DNA of 64,000 nucleotides from DAOUJI01 sp965237875 (GTDB taxonomy: Bacteria > Chloroflexota > Dehalococcoidia > Lucifugimonadales > JAGWBF01): positions 682,001 through 746,000 of the forward strand of contig CBDEGP010000002.1 in the NCBI GenBank assembly GCA_965237875.1, given 5' to 3'. The notes under the pieces were generated by a model. The model made no database searches and was not told where the DNA came from. It saw only the letters and a list, made by a program, of their open reading frames with translations. How positions within the stretch are numbered: the first letter of the stretch is position 1; each line of letters starts with the position of its first letter. Of this stretch, positions 25,199-33,906 are shown piece after piece. The position numbers were made by a program, and so were the translations under genes.

Positions 25199-26607
25199 AG
25201 AGCAGCGTCGTGACCAGGGTAGGACTTCTTCTATCGAGCGCGCTTTTGCTGGCGGCCTTAGCGGCCTGCGGCGGAGAGAGGCCTACGCCCTCTCCAACAG
25301 CGTCAGAGGTCTCGCCAACGCAAACGGCTGGGCCTTCACCCACCGGCGAGCCGGCCGCGCCGACACTGTCTGCCACGGCAACCACGGCGGCTGAACCGAC
25401 TCAGGCCCCTAGCCTCGAAGTGGGCTATGAAGTCGGGGAAATGGCGCCGGACTTCGAATTGACCACCATCGACGGAGAGACGCTGTCGCTGTCGGACTTT
25501 CGGGGGGACAGTCCGGTCCTGCTCTATTTCTTCGCAACCTGGTGACCACACTGCCGCGCCGAGTTACGGACGCTGCAAGAGTTGACCGCCGAATCCGATG
25601 AGGTGAAGGTCATAGCCATTGGGACAGACCCTTCTGAATCTTCGGATAAGGTGCGCTCCTATCGGGACGGTCAGGGCATAGCTTATCGCATGGCCGCCGC
25701 CCGTACGGACATCGTCCGCTCCTATAACATCACCTCCCAGTCCTCGAAAGTCGGAGTGGATCGGAACGGGGTTGTCCAGGTCCGGTCCGGTCCCGGCACC
25801 CGGGGAGACGGCTGGTGGTCGGACGCGTTCGGCAAGCTCTCGGAACAGCCTGTAACCTCGACGGCGCCGTCGGAACCTGCGCCCACGCAAAAGGCGTCGT
25901 CGTTGCCCGCCAGCCCGCCATCCACACCGCTCGTACGCACCAGTGACCCGGACCCTGAACCTGGAAAGCCCGCAACGGCTACGGCGGCCCCGCCCATCAG
26001 GGCTCCTACAGCCACCGCTGCCCCGGCGGCCACGGCCACGCCAGTCCGGCCCGCCACTTCTCCGCCGCCTACGCCTGTCCCCACCGCTACATCGACAGCT
26101 GTCCCGCCGCCCACAGCAACCCCAGTTCCCACTGCCACGCCTCCGCCGCCCACACCGACTCAGGCGCCGAGCTTGAAAGTGGGGTATGACGTCGGGGAGA
26201 TGGCGCCGGACTTCGAATTGACCACCATCGACGGAGAAACGCTGTCCCTGTCGGACTTTCGCGGGAGCGGTCCGGTCTTGCTCTACTTCTATGCAACCTG
26301 GTGACCGCACTGCCGCGCCGAGTTACGGACGCTGCAGGGACTGACCGCCCAGTCAGATGACGTGACCGTCATTGCCATTGGCACCGACCCTAATGAATCG
26401 GAGGGCACGGTGCGTTCCTACCGGGACAACGAGGGCCTAAGCTACCGCATATCCGTTGCCCGCACGGACATCGTCCGCACCTACAAGATCACCTCCCAGT
26501 CATCCAAAGTCGGGGTGGACAAGAACGGGGTCGTCCAGGTCCGCTCGATTTACGGCAGGCAGGACATAGACTGGTGGACGGACGTGTTCGGCACACTCAC
26601 CCAATAG
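25177..26607 (+). CDS. Lipoprotein with two tandem selenocysteine thioredoxin (TlpA/ResA-like) domains
   Basis: One frame runs 25177-26607 and is broken only by TGA at 25543 and 26302. Reading both as Sec gives 476 residues: lipoprotein signal (lipobox LAAC, Cys31), Pro/Thr-rich linker, thioredoxin domain 1 (~80-210), a long Pro/Thr/Ala linker, domain 2 (~335-476). Each TGA falls at the first position of the redox motif, ATW-U-PHCRAEL (U123/C126 and U376/C379), where Cys is normal. The domains are about 80 percent alike, including GEMAPDFELTTIDGE upstream. Identical SECIS-like hairpins follow each TGA. A surface thiol-disulfide or peroxide reductase is inferred. A GTG at 25210 is an alternative start. 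If TGA stopped translation, only useless fragments would be made. Confidence 0.85.
25552..25577 (+). promoter_or_regulatory. Bacterial SECIS-like hairpin 1
   Basis: After TGA 25543-25545 and six bases, TGC-C-GCG-CCG pairs with CGG-A-CGC-T-GCA (three 3-bp blocks, one mismatch, one bulged A) around an AGTTA loop at 25562-25566. The loop starts 16 nt after the TGA and has G at its second position, meeting the published bacterial SECIS rules for distance and loop G. It would recruit SelB with Sec-tRNA. Confidence 0.7.
26311..26336 (+). promoter_or_regulatory. Bacterial SECIS-like hairpin 2
   Basis: Base-for-base the same hairpin as 25552-25577, placed identically after TGA 26302-26304, loop at 26321-26325. 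Outside the hairpin the two copies differ at silent and non-silent positions (for example CCACAC versus CCGCAC just before it), so the perfect conservation of the stem-loop is notable, although it also encodes the conserved RAEL segment. Confidence 0.7.
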
Positions 26608-26630
26608 TCCCCCAAACTGGACAAAATCAA

Positions 26631-26650
26631 GAACCTTCACTTTGAGGTTC
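26631..26650 (+). terminator. Weak hairpin after the selenoprotein gene
   Basis: GAACCT (26631-26636) and AGGTTC (26645-26650) form a 6-bp stem, 24 bp after the stop codon. There is no T-run, so termination here is uncertain. The remaining gap to 26888 shows no gene or RNA that I can recognise. Confidence 0.3.
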
Positions 26651-26888
26651 GTTCTCGACCTGTGACCCAGTCCTAATTCCCTCCGCGCATCTATGCTGTA
26701 GAATTCTTTGGCATGTTGGCTCACCTGCTGAAAAGCATTCATTTGGCATTCTACGGGCCGATTGATAGAGTAGAGACAGCGGTTGGCGCGGCCCTTCCTT
26801 TTGCCCAAGCCAAACGTCCATACAGCGACCGCTCCTTGCTTGCCTCGCGGCTGTTCGCCGAGGCATTAGACCATGAGGAGGCAACGCT

Positions 26889-27370
26889 ATGACCGGTAGA
26901 CCTGACAACCGATGCGCCAGCTTCCTGATGATTCCGTTGGGAGGCGCTCTGGTCCTGCTCCTAGCGGTCCTGGTCTTGGCCCTGGCCGCCTGCGAAGGCG
27001 GCGATAAGGCGGGAGGCGAATTCGCCTCCGTCAGCGCCGGGGGGGACATTTGGGACGGCCACACCTGCGGCGTCATGGTAGACGGCTCCGTCGCTTGCTG
27101 GGGCGAAAACTACTACGGCGAGGCCACGCCGCCAGGGGGGAATTCGCCTCCGTCAGCGCCGGGGGCTCCCACACGTGCGGGGTGAGGACCGACGGCTCCG
27201 TCGCCTGCTGGGGCGATGATGAGGACGGCCAAGCGACGCCGCCGGATGGTGAGTTCGCCACTGTCAGCGCCGGGTATAACTACATATGCGGAGTGAAGAC
27301 GGACAGGGCCGCGTGGCCTGCTAATCGACCGCATTGGCGGGTTAGGCAGGCAGCGGTGAGCCTCTTCTGA
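26889..27370 (+). pseudogene. Frameshifted, truncated RCC1-repeat lipoprotein
   Basis: Starts with AGGAGG 8 bp before ATG 26889 and a clear lipoprotein signal (LALAAC). One RCC1-like unit follows (GEFASVSAGG...CGVMVDGSVACWG), then at a run of six G (27135-27140) the frame is lost; adding one G would restore GEFASVSAGGSHTCGV in the next frame. That frame carries one full and one partial unit, then a second disruption near 27310, where the expected VACW ends in a stop in yet another frame. It is a damaged paralogue of the adjacent intact gene, or a phase-variable one if the G-run varies. Confidence 0.7.
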
Positions 27371-27383
27371 GAGGCGGTTTGGG

Positions 27384-28577
27384 GTGAATGACGATATGCT
27401 GAGAAGGAACACAGGGGAACGCCCACTGGAGGCGCTCTTGCGAATGGCAGTTGGCGCATCGGCCCTGCTGATGATGCTGGCCTGTACCGACTCGACGGGA
27501 GAGACGGGGGCATCCCCGACGCCGCCTCCCGGTATGTTCTCTACTCTCTCCGCCACGGAACCACCCCTCACCGGCGACCAACGGTCAACCATCGAACTGA
27601 ATACACCAGAGCCAACTTTTACCCCGCAACCCACCCACACTCCCAATCCAACCTACACGCCTGAACCCGCACCCGTGTCCACCGTGCCCACGCCTGAACC
27701 CACACCCGTGCCCACGCCTGAGCCGACGCCCACGCCCAACCTTGGAGGGCAAGCCCAGATAACTGGGCCCAAGTACACCTCCGTCAGCGTCGGGCGCATC
27801 CACACCTGCGGGGTAAGGACCGGCGGCACCGTTGCCTGCAGGGGCGATGATGAGCACTATTACGGCTCTGCGTTCAGTGATGTGGATGGCCAAGCCATGC
27901 CGCCGGAGGGGGAGTTCGCCTCCGTCAGCGCGGGGAGCCGCCACACCTGCGGGGTGAGGACCGATAGCACCGTCGCCTGCTGGGGCAGTGATAGTAGCGG
28001 CCGAGCCACGCCGCCCGAGGGGGAGTTCGCCTCCGTCAGCGCGGGGGGCAGCCACACCTGCGGGGTGAGGAGCGACGGCGCCGTCGCCTGCTGGGGCTGG
28101 GATGAGTACGGCCAAGCGACGCCGCCCGAGGGGGAGTTCGCCTCCGTCAGCGCGGGGGGCAGCCACACCTGCGGGGTGAGGACCGACAGCACCGTCGCTT
28201 GCTGGGGCGATGATGGTAGCGGCCGAGCCACGCCGCCCGAGGGGGAGTTCGCCTCCGTCAGCGCGGGGAGCCGCCACACCTGCGGGATTAGGACCGATGA
28301 CGCCGTCGCCTGCTGGGGCAGTGATGATCGCGGCCGAGCGACGCCACCGCAGAGGGAGTTCGCCAGCGTCGGCGCCGGGGAGTTGCACTCCTGCGGAGTG
28401 AAGACGGACGGCGCCGTGGCCTGCTGGGGCTCTGATTGGAAGGGCCAAGCGACGCCGCCCGAGGGGGAGTTCGCCTCCGTCAGCGCGGGGAGCCGCCACA
28501 CCTGCGGGGTGAAGATCGGAGGCTCCGTGGTATGTTGGGGTTCCCAGGCTCGCGGGTTGACGGCGCCGGGCAACTGA
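27384..28577 (+). CDS. RCC1-type beta-propeller lipoprotein with seven repeats
   Basis: 397 residues: a lipoprotein-type signal (LLMMLAC), a low-complexity linker of TPEPTPVPTPEP type to about residue 125, then seven RCC1-like units. Units 2-7 are exactly 37 residues each, consensus GEFASVSAG-x2-HTCGV-x3-TVACWG-x4-GxATPPE; unit 1 is longer. Seven units fit a closed seven-bladed propeller. Each unit has two Cys (TCG and ACWG) that can pair in the oxidising extracytoplasmic space. Role probably protein or ligand binding at the cell surface; no enzyme motif. The proximity of a thiol-redox lipoprotein is suggestive given 14 cysteines. Confidence 0.85.
   Translation: MNDDMLRRNTGERPLEALLRMAVGASALLMMLACTDSTGETGASPTPPPGMFSTLSATEPPLTGDQRSTIELNTPEPTFTPQPTHTPNPTYTPEPAPVSTVPTPEPTPVPTPEPTPTPNLGGQAQITGPKYTSVSVGRIHTCGVRTGGTVACRGDDEHYYGSAFSDVDGQAMPPEGEFASVSAGSRHTCGVRTDSTVACWGSDSSGRATPPEGEFASVSAGGSHTCGVRSDGAVACWGWDEYGQATPPEGEFASVSAGGSHTCGVRTDSTVACWGDDGSGRATPPEGEFASVSAGSRHTCGIRTDDAVACWGSDDRGRATPPQREFASVGAGELHSCGVKTDGAVACWGSDWKGQATPPEGEFASVSAGSRHTCGVKIGGSVVCWGSQARGLTAPGN
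27909..28574 (+). repeat. Six tandem 111-bp coding repeats
   Basis: Units begin at 27909, 28020, 28131, 28242, 28353 and 28464. Several are nearly identical at DNA level, which shows recent expansion or gene conversion; the partner units in the broken gene at 26.9-27.4 kb belong to the same family. Confidence 0.92.
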
Positions 28578-28705
28578 CCCGGAGACGACCTGGACATCCG
28601 CTGGGGACGACCTGTACCCACTTCCACTGCCGTGCTCATATCGGCGCATGGGCCACAACATACGCCGAGACAGCCCGGGAAGTGCTGGTTGTCCGGCAAA
28701 GACCC

Positions 28706-30010
28706 CTATGCCCGGCTTGGCTCCGGGCCCGTCCGCGAGGGGGGCGTGGAGTACAGCACCAGCGCCGCCGCCACAGCCACCGCCGCGGCAAAGAACAGGA
28801 AGGCCGCGTGATAGCTGTCCCGGGCGTCGTACATGAACCCGGCTATCACCGGGCCGCAAGCCTGTCCGGCGATTTGGACCGGCAGCGTGACTCCCCTGAT
28901 GCTCCCCAGGTGGCGTCTGCCGTAGTAGTCGGCCCAGGCAATCCGCAGCAAAGTATGGAGTCCTCCCACGCCTGCGCCCAGCAAGCTGGCCGAGGCGACT
29001 CCCGCCGCCAGCGTGCTGCTGTAGGCAGTGCCGACCGCCCCTGCGCCCACCACCAGACCTGTGGCGGCCAGCAAAAACCGGATGGGGATACGTTTGGACG
29101 AGTAAGCCCAGAACAAGCCGCCTGGGACCTGGGAGAATGCAAAAGCGCTGACCGTGCCTGCTGCGCCCACCGCGCTTATGCCTCTTTCCAAATAGTGTCC
29201 CGCCTGGTGCAGGCTTACTCCGGCTTGCACCATGAACCCCGCCGCTGAAAAAGCCGCCAGAGACCAGAAGGCCCGGGTGTAGAGAGCCTGCCTTAGTGTG
29301 TACTCCGGTTCCGTTCCGGCTTGTCGACGAGCGGCGTTGGCTGCAAGCGCTGGGTCGGCATCCGATGCGGGCTCCAGGTCCGGTTCCAGACCCATGTCCT
29401 CAGGGCGTCGGGCCACCAGCAGGAGAGCCGGAACCACGGCGATGGATAATGTGTACGCCCCCAGCACCCACCACGCTGTCTTCCAGTCATATCCCTGAAT
29501 CAGCATCTGAGCGACGAAGGGCATGATCGTCAGGCCGGTCCCGTGGGTCACTCCCAACCACCCGAGGACGGATGCCCGACGGCGCACGAACCAATTGCTG
29601 AGCGAAGTGGACGGCCCCAGTTCCAAAGGGCTGGCAAAGGCCATGCGGCCGGGTATGTAGAGGCCGTAGAATGCCGCCGGATGGGCTATCATCGACAGGC
29701 CGATGGCGCAGCCGCCGGTAATGACGCCGCCGGCCGCCACGACTACCGCAGAACCGTACCGGTCCACCCACCATCCCACCAGCGGCGATATTCCGACTGC
29801 CAGCACTCCGCCCAGGCTTACCGCGCCGGCGAACTGGCCGCGGGACCACCCCAGCTCCTCGGTCATGGGCACCATGAAGACGGCAAGGGTGGCTACGGCC
29901 ATCATAGGCCGGGAAGAGTAGCTGACGAGGCCCATCACGCCAAACACCACCCATCCATAGTAAAAAGGCAGGGACTTGGCTAGGCGTATGCGCCAGTCGG
30001 AAATCAACAA
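28706..30010 (-). CDS. MFS transporter, OFA/monocarboxylate-like
   Basis: 434 residues, twelve hydrophobic segments in two halves joined by a polar linker (about residues 205-235). N-terminal FYYGWVVFGVMGLVSYSSRPM and SPLVGWWVDRYGSAVVV in loop 2-3 are typical of the oxalate/formate antiporter-like group, which moves small organic acids. A TATAAT at 30101-30096 on this strand lies 86 bp upstream of the start, but the -35 region is poor. Convergent with the RCC1 gene. Confidence 0.85.
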   Translation of the reverse strand: MLISDWRIRLAKSLPFYYGWVVFGVMGLVSYSSRPMMAVATLAVFMVPMTEELGWSRGQFAGAVSLGGVLAVGISPLVGWWVDRYGSAVVVAAGGVITGGCAIGLSMIAHPAAFYGLYIPGRMAFASPLELGPSTSLSNWFVRRRASVLGWLGVTHGTGLTIMPFVAQMLIQGYDWKTAWWVLGAYTLSIAVVPALLLVARRPEDMGLEPDLEPASDADPALAANAARRQAGTEPEYTLRQALYTRAFWSLAAFSAAGFMVQAGVSLHQAGHYLERGISAVGAAGTVSAFAFSQVPGGLFWAYSSKRIPIRFLLAATGLVVGAGAVGTAYSSTLAAGVASASLLGAGVGGLHTLLRIAWADYYGRRHLGSIRGVTLPVQIAGQACGPVIAGFMYDARDSYHAAFLFFAAAVAVAAALVLYSTPPSRTGPEPSRA

Positions 30011-30361
30011 GGAGCGCGGAGCTCCTGTTTCAACCAGGCGTTGTCAGAGGCGTAAAGACGGACCAATTCCAGGCTCCCGCTTGGGATTCCGTGGAATTAT
30101 AACTTAACGCGACTTACGCAAGAGTGGGTCCTTGAACCGGCTGTCCACGACGCCGGACGCATCCCTGAGCCGGGAACCCTAGACAGTCTACCGTACCGCA
30201 TCCGAATACCATCCGGTCCAGATGGTCTTTCTGCGTCGGAAGAGTGAGATGAGGAGGGGATTGGTCCAGACCAGAATCTTCCACACCTTGAACCAGCAAC
30301 CTCTTTTTCGCAGCCGAATTGCGCTTCTTAACGAACGTTGCTCAGGTGGGGGTGACTTAGT
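30011..30361. other. Intergenic stretch, no gene seen
   Basis: 351 bp between the MFS start and the 3' end of the SIR2-PIN gene. I tested both strands by eye for tRNA-like T-arms and small genes. Two GGTTCAAGG-like words occur on the minus strand but no cloverleaf fits. No repeats matching the other flank of the SIR2-PIN gene were found. Confidence 0.5.
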
Positions 30362-33061
30362 TCAATTGGACTTTCGCCTAGCTCGTCTGGATATATCACC
30401 TCGTCGCTGCCTAGCGACGAACTCTTTCCGTTTTGCTTCCCGTTCTTGGTACTCCTTGAGCTGGGCGCGTAAGCCCTCGTTTTCAGATATGACTTTTTGG
30501 GTAAAGGCTTCATCTAGAGATGCCTTGCGGTTGGCCATGCTTTCTGCTGAAGACAGAACGGCGGGCAAGTCTTCGTCCGCATATCCGTTGAGGTGTTCGT
30601 CAGTTAGTTCAATGCCGAGTATCTCCTGTACAAAGGGGTGCATGCCTTGAAGCTTGTCTTTCGCGGCATCTATCACGGGTCTAAAGAAAGTTCTATAACG
30701 CTCCTTATCGACAAAGTGGTCTGACATTCTGAAGTAGGATGAGCTCATCAGGCTTCTGAATTCAGGCAAGTCAGCTTCAGCCCTACCGTTGAGGGTCGTA
30801 AGAACTTCCCAAATGACCTCAGGCGGCACTGACACCATGACAGTCGAGGCATTAAGAGTTGTGCCAAGTCGACCGACTGTTGTCCCGTAGGTCAAGTAGC
30901 TGCATCTACTTCCGGCCTCTGCTTTCAATATGTTTCTAACGGTATTCCAGTGTCTGACTATGACATAGGCTTCTGCTTCACTCTCTATCCTGCGATCAAT
31001 TTTTCGTTCGTCCTCCTTACGTTGAAGGTTCCATTGTGAAATTTGAGAGATGGCGTCGTCGTACTCTTGTTGGTACTGCTTTTTCACGTCACGGACAGTT
31101 GCTTGGTCAATCACGATTATTCCCAACTGTTCAGAGAAGAAGTTATGGAAGCTGGTGGAACTGTAGCTTCCACCGAAGCAATCGCGAATGTATTGCTTGA
31201 ACGACCGGTCGCGCGACTTGGGATCAAGTGCAATAAAGCCTTTTAGGAAGGCATTAGCTTCGTAGTGTCCTTCGCCTGTAGCGGCATACAAAACCTCAGA
31301 AGAGAGTGTTCCGAACTCCTCGGTCAGGTTGATAGCCCACCGTACGTGTCTCGAGACCTCATCGGCAGAGGACACTGTTGTGTATAGGCGAACACCTGCG
31401 GCTCGGCACGCTTGTATGACAGCAGCGATAAATTGGTGCCGGTCTTCGTATCGGGCTGTCAGCGGAATAAGGATGTTGGCGTCGACTAAGAGTGCCCGAT
31501 CACCGATGACATCAGCAACAATTCCGTTAACCGTTTTGTTTGTGCCAAGTGCTTGTATGCAGAAAAAAGCCTTGGCGAAGTAATTCAATACGCTTCCGTA
31601 TATCCCTCTGGGTTCAAACATAGTAGTGAGTACCAGGCGAACGAACCTGGGCCTATCCGCAGGATCGCTAAGACGGTTTGCCTTGCGCCAGACCGTCTCA
31701 ATGAGTTCTAACGCCCCTGATGGACTGATAGGACTGTCCTCGAAAGCGACTCTTAGTATCTCGCGACCTCGGTTCTCGAATATGTCGATCAAAGTTTCGA
31801 CAAGAAGTCGCGAAAACCTCGGGCCAGCCTCCTCGTCAACGTCGAATAGTTTGACGGCGTCCATGGTTACCTGTTGCTCGAACGCCGTCATCATGTTCTC
31901 GAATCTTCGTTCGTAGGCTCTTATCGTACTCCGGTTTCCGGATTCGACCCGGTATCTGCCTCCGGAAGCGTCTATCCATCCTGATCGTCCGAGTCTCTCG
32001 ATGGAGTTCTCGATATCCTTTTCATAGGTCGCCGTTTGGACTCCCATTTCTGATGCGACCTTTGTCTTTATCGAACTAATGTCCAATCCATCTGGACAGT
32101 CAACAAGCAGACTGAGGATCACTGATTGCAACGCATCTACCGCGGCGGTCTCACCATGGCCTGGTGAGAATCTGTACCAGAGGTATAGTGCCTCGGCCCT
32201 TTTCAATTCCTCGGTGCTATTTCTCTCCTCAGCAATCGGTCCAGTAGAGAGAACCTTGGACACCGATGTCAGAATGGCGGTCAACTCGCTGTGGTCTTGG
32301 TCCACGGCTCGATATGGCAGTACGTCAATGTTGTAATCTATGCTCCACCGCCTCCTTTCGTGATCTGGCACATTCGCTAGGATCGCTATCGAGCGGACTT
32401 TTCTTCTCAAGTTTACCTGTATCTCTTCCTGAAACTGGAGGATTTCAGGGTCACTCATTGAATAACCAACAAAGAGGAGGCGGTCTCTAGCTAGGAAACT
32501 ACGCAGGAATATCCGGAAGCCTTCACCATCTCCGCTTTTGTACCAACGCTGATAGTCCCCGCGCGTAAGGATGGCGTTGTTCGGGTCCGAAAAGTCACCA
32601 TGTAGCTTTACAAGAGCTGGAGTGACGTCAACGTCGACAGTGGCAAGGTCCTCTGAGGTGTTAAGATACCTCGTGAATACTTTCCCGGCTTGGTCGATAT
32701 GCCGAAGCAAGAGGTCATCATAGTTCGTAGTAAAGTAGGCTAGAAAACCTAGTGTCGCGAGTGTCTCATAGACAACATTCGTACCGCCTGGGTCTTGTAG
32801 CAGTCCACTACATGTATTAACTAGGAACTCCCTCCCGTAAGACCTCTCGACCTCGTCAAACATCTCTGGGTATTTGGCTTCGCGATAGAAAGCCTCGATC
32901 TCCTGGAAACTATATCGTCGTTGCCTGCGGCAAGACTCTAGGACCTCTTGGGCTAGCTTCCGCCAACCTGGAAGTCCTACGTCGATGGAAGGTCCGGAAC
33001 CAACCCAGGCTACGCACCTGCCAGTGCTAAGGTATACGACTAGATCTGTGATGCTGGCCAT
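30362..33061 (-). CDS. SIR2-PIN fusion, candidate single-gene anti-phage defence protein
   Basis: 899 residues. Residues ~8-270 are a SIR2/TIR-type NAD-handling domain: VAWVGSGPSIDVGLPGW, FTTNYDDLLL with Asn113, VKLHGDFSDP with His154, and LLFVGYSMSDPE, the pattern of defence-associated NADases such as ThsA and DSR. Residues ~310-375 look like a winged helix. Residues ~520-700 are a PIN nuclease: LLVDANILIP (Asp527), SSADEVSRH (Glu568), IVIDQ (Asp652) and acidic residues near 689-696. The C-terminus is a basic coiled coil. Base composition is visibly more AT-rich than neighbours, suggesting transfer. Infection-triggered NAD depletion plus RNA or DNA cleavage is inferred. Confidence 0.8.
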   Translation of the reverse strand: MASITDLVVYLSTGRCVAWVGSGPSIDVGLPGWRKLAQEVLESCRRQRRYSFQEIEAFYREAKYPEMFDEVERSYGREFLVNTCSGLLQDPGGTNVVYETLATLGFLAYFTTNYDDLLLRHIDQAGKVFTRYLNTSEDLATVDVDVTPALVKLHGDFSDPNNAILTRGDYQRWYKSGDGEGFRIFLRSFLARDRLLFVGYSMSDPEILQFQEEIQVNLRRKVRSIAILANVPDHERRRWSIDYNIDVLPYRAVDQDHSELTAILTSVSKVLSTGPIAEERNSTEELKRAEALYLWYRFSPGHGETAAVDALQSVILSLLVDCPDGLDISSIKTKVASEMGVQTATYEKDIENSIERLGRSGWIDASGGRYRVESGNRSTIRAYERRFENMMTAFEQQVTMDAVKLFDVDEEAGPRFSRLLVETLIDIFENRGREILRVAFEDSPISPSGALELIETVWRKANRLSDPADRPRFVRLVLTTMFEPRGIYGSVLNYFAKAFFCIQALGTNKTVNGIVADVIGDRALLVDANILIPLTARYEDRHQFIAAVIQACRAAGVRLYTTVSSADEVSRHVRWAINLTEEFGTLSSEVLYAATGEGHYEANAFLKGFIALDPKSRDRSFKQYIRDCFGGSYSSTSFHNFFSEQLGIIVIDQATVRDVKKQYQQEYDDAISQISQWNLQRKEDERKIDRRIESEAEAYVIVRHWNTVRNILKAEAGSRCSYLTYGTTVGRLGTTLNASTVMVSVPPEVIWEVLTTLNGRAEADLPEFRSLMSSSYFRMSDHFVDKERYRTFFRPVIDAAKDKLQGMHPFVQEILGIELTDEHLNGYADEDLPAVLSSAESMANRKASLDEAFTQKVISENEGLRAQLKEYQEREAKRKEFVARQRRGDISRRARRKSN

Positions 33062-33266
33062 TGCAGGTTTCTAGAGCCTCCTATGGGAATCACAACGAAT
33101 AATAGCATAAGACAGTGGCCCTTTAGCTGACACTACCTCTTATCGCCGTCCAACTATCGCTTATACAGATGACGTGTGCCTAACCGTAGTAGCGTCTACA
33201 GTATTTGTCGCGCGTACGGGAAGGGAGCCATGAATGCCTCCCATACCGTCCGGCCAACCCTGCTGA

Positions 33267-33827
33267 TTACGCCTCCTTTGCTGCCATGCGGGTGAGGATG
33301 TCGCGTATCTCGGTCAGAAGACCTGTGACTCCGGCGGGCGCCGCAGGGGAGTCGGCAGTCGGTTCGGCTGCCGACTCCCTTTGCCTCTGGAGCAGCACGG
33401 CGTTGCGGAACTCGACTGCGTCGATTATGCCCACGAGGTTGCCCTCGCTCCCCGTGGTTCCCCCTTGACCCGCAGTCTCGACCTTCAGGCCGCGCAGCCC
33501 GTAGTGGCGCATAAGGGGATCGTCGTGCAGGCGCAGGTCGGTGATGCGGTTGAGGGGGATGGTGGACTCGGTGCGGAAGAACACGCCCTTGCGTATCTCC
33601 AGCGCCTGAGCGGTCAGCCGCCCGGACATGCGCCGGTGGGATTCCGGGCCGTACCACAGGCTGAACCACAGCCAGAAGGGGATTAGTGGTATGCCCACGA
33701 CCGTTATGATGAGAAGAAGGGTCACGAGCCACTGCCCGTAAGGGATGACATTAGTGTCGAACTGGGCTTCCAGCAGGACGTCCCCGGTCACGGTGTCCTG
33801 GCTGCTGCTGCCTCGGTCTTGGCTCAT
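33267..33827 (-). CDS. Bacterial PH-domain (bPH2/DUF304) membrane protein
   Basis: 186 residues. Two adjacent hydrophobic segments at about 32-60 (WLVTLLLIITVVGIPLIPFWLWF) anchor a bPH2 domain: RRMSGRLTAQALEIRKGVF, STIPLNRITDLRLHDDPL, GLRGLKVETAGQGG. The C-terminal part (VGIIDAVEFRNAVLLQRQ and a helical tail) is soluble. YdbS/YdbT-like proteins of this type are poorly understood and sometimes protect against phage or peptide stress. GC-rich like the host, unlike the SIR2-PIN gene next door. Confidence 0.8.
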   Translation of the reverse strand: MSQDRGSSSQDTVTGDVLLEAQFDTNVIPYGQWLVTLLLIITVVGIPLIPFWLWFSLWYGPESHRRMSGRLTAQALEIRKGVFFRTESTIPLNRITDLRLHDDPLMRHYGLRGLKVETAGQGGTTGSEGNLVGIIDAVEFRNAVLLQRQRESAAEPTADSPAAPAGVTGLLTEIRDILTRMAAKEA

Positions 33828-33906
33828 GTTGCTGCCTCTTGGCTGAGTGTTGCAAGCTTCTAGAGTCGCTTGGCCGGCGGCTCGGCGGTCATTATACCGC
33901 CAAGAC

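Noticed and set aside
25177..26607. TGA decoded as Trp (alternative genetic code) instead of Sec
   Set aside because: rsmI, radC, gmk and other sure genes use TGA as stop, and the residue needed at both sites is Cys-like, not Trp; the preceding codon is already the conserved Trp.
27585..28859. A 424-codon minus-strand open frame opposite the RCC1 repeats
   Set aside because: It only reflects the 111-bp periodicity and GC bias of the repeats; the plus strand has signal peptide, linker and propeller motifs.
30011..30361. tRNA or attachment site beside the SIR2-PIN gene
   Set aside because: GGTTCAAGG-like words occur on the minus strand but no cloverleaf can be drawn, and no direct repeat of the flanks was found at 33.06-33.27 kb.
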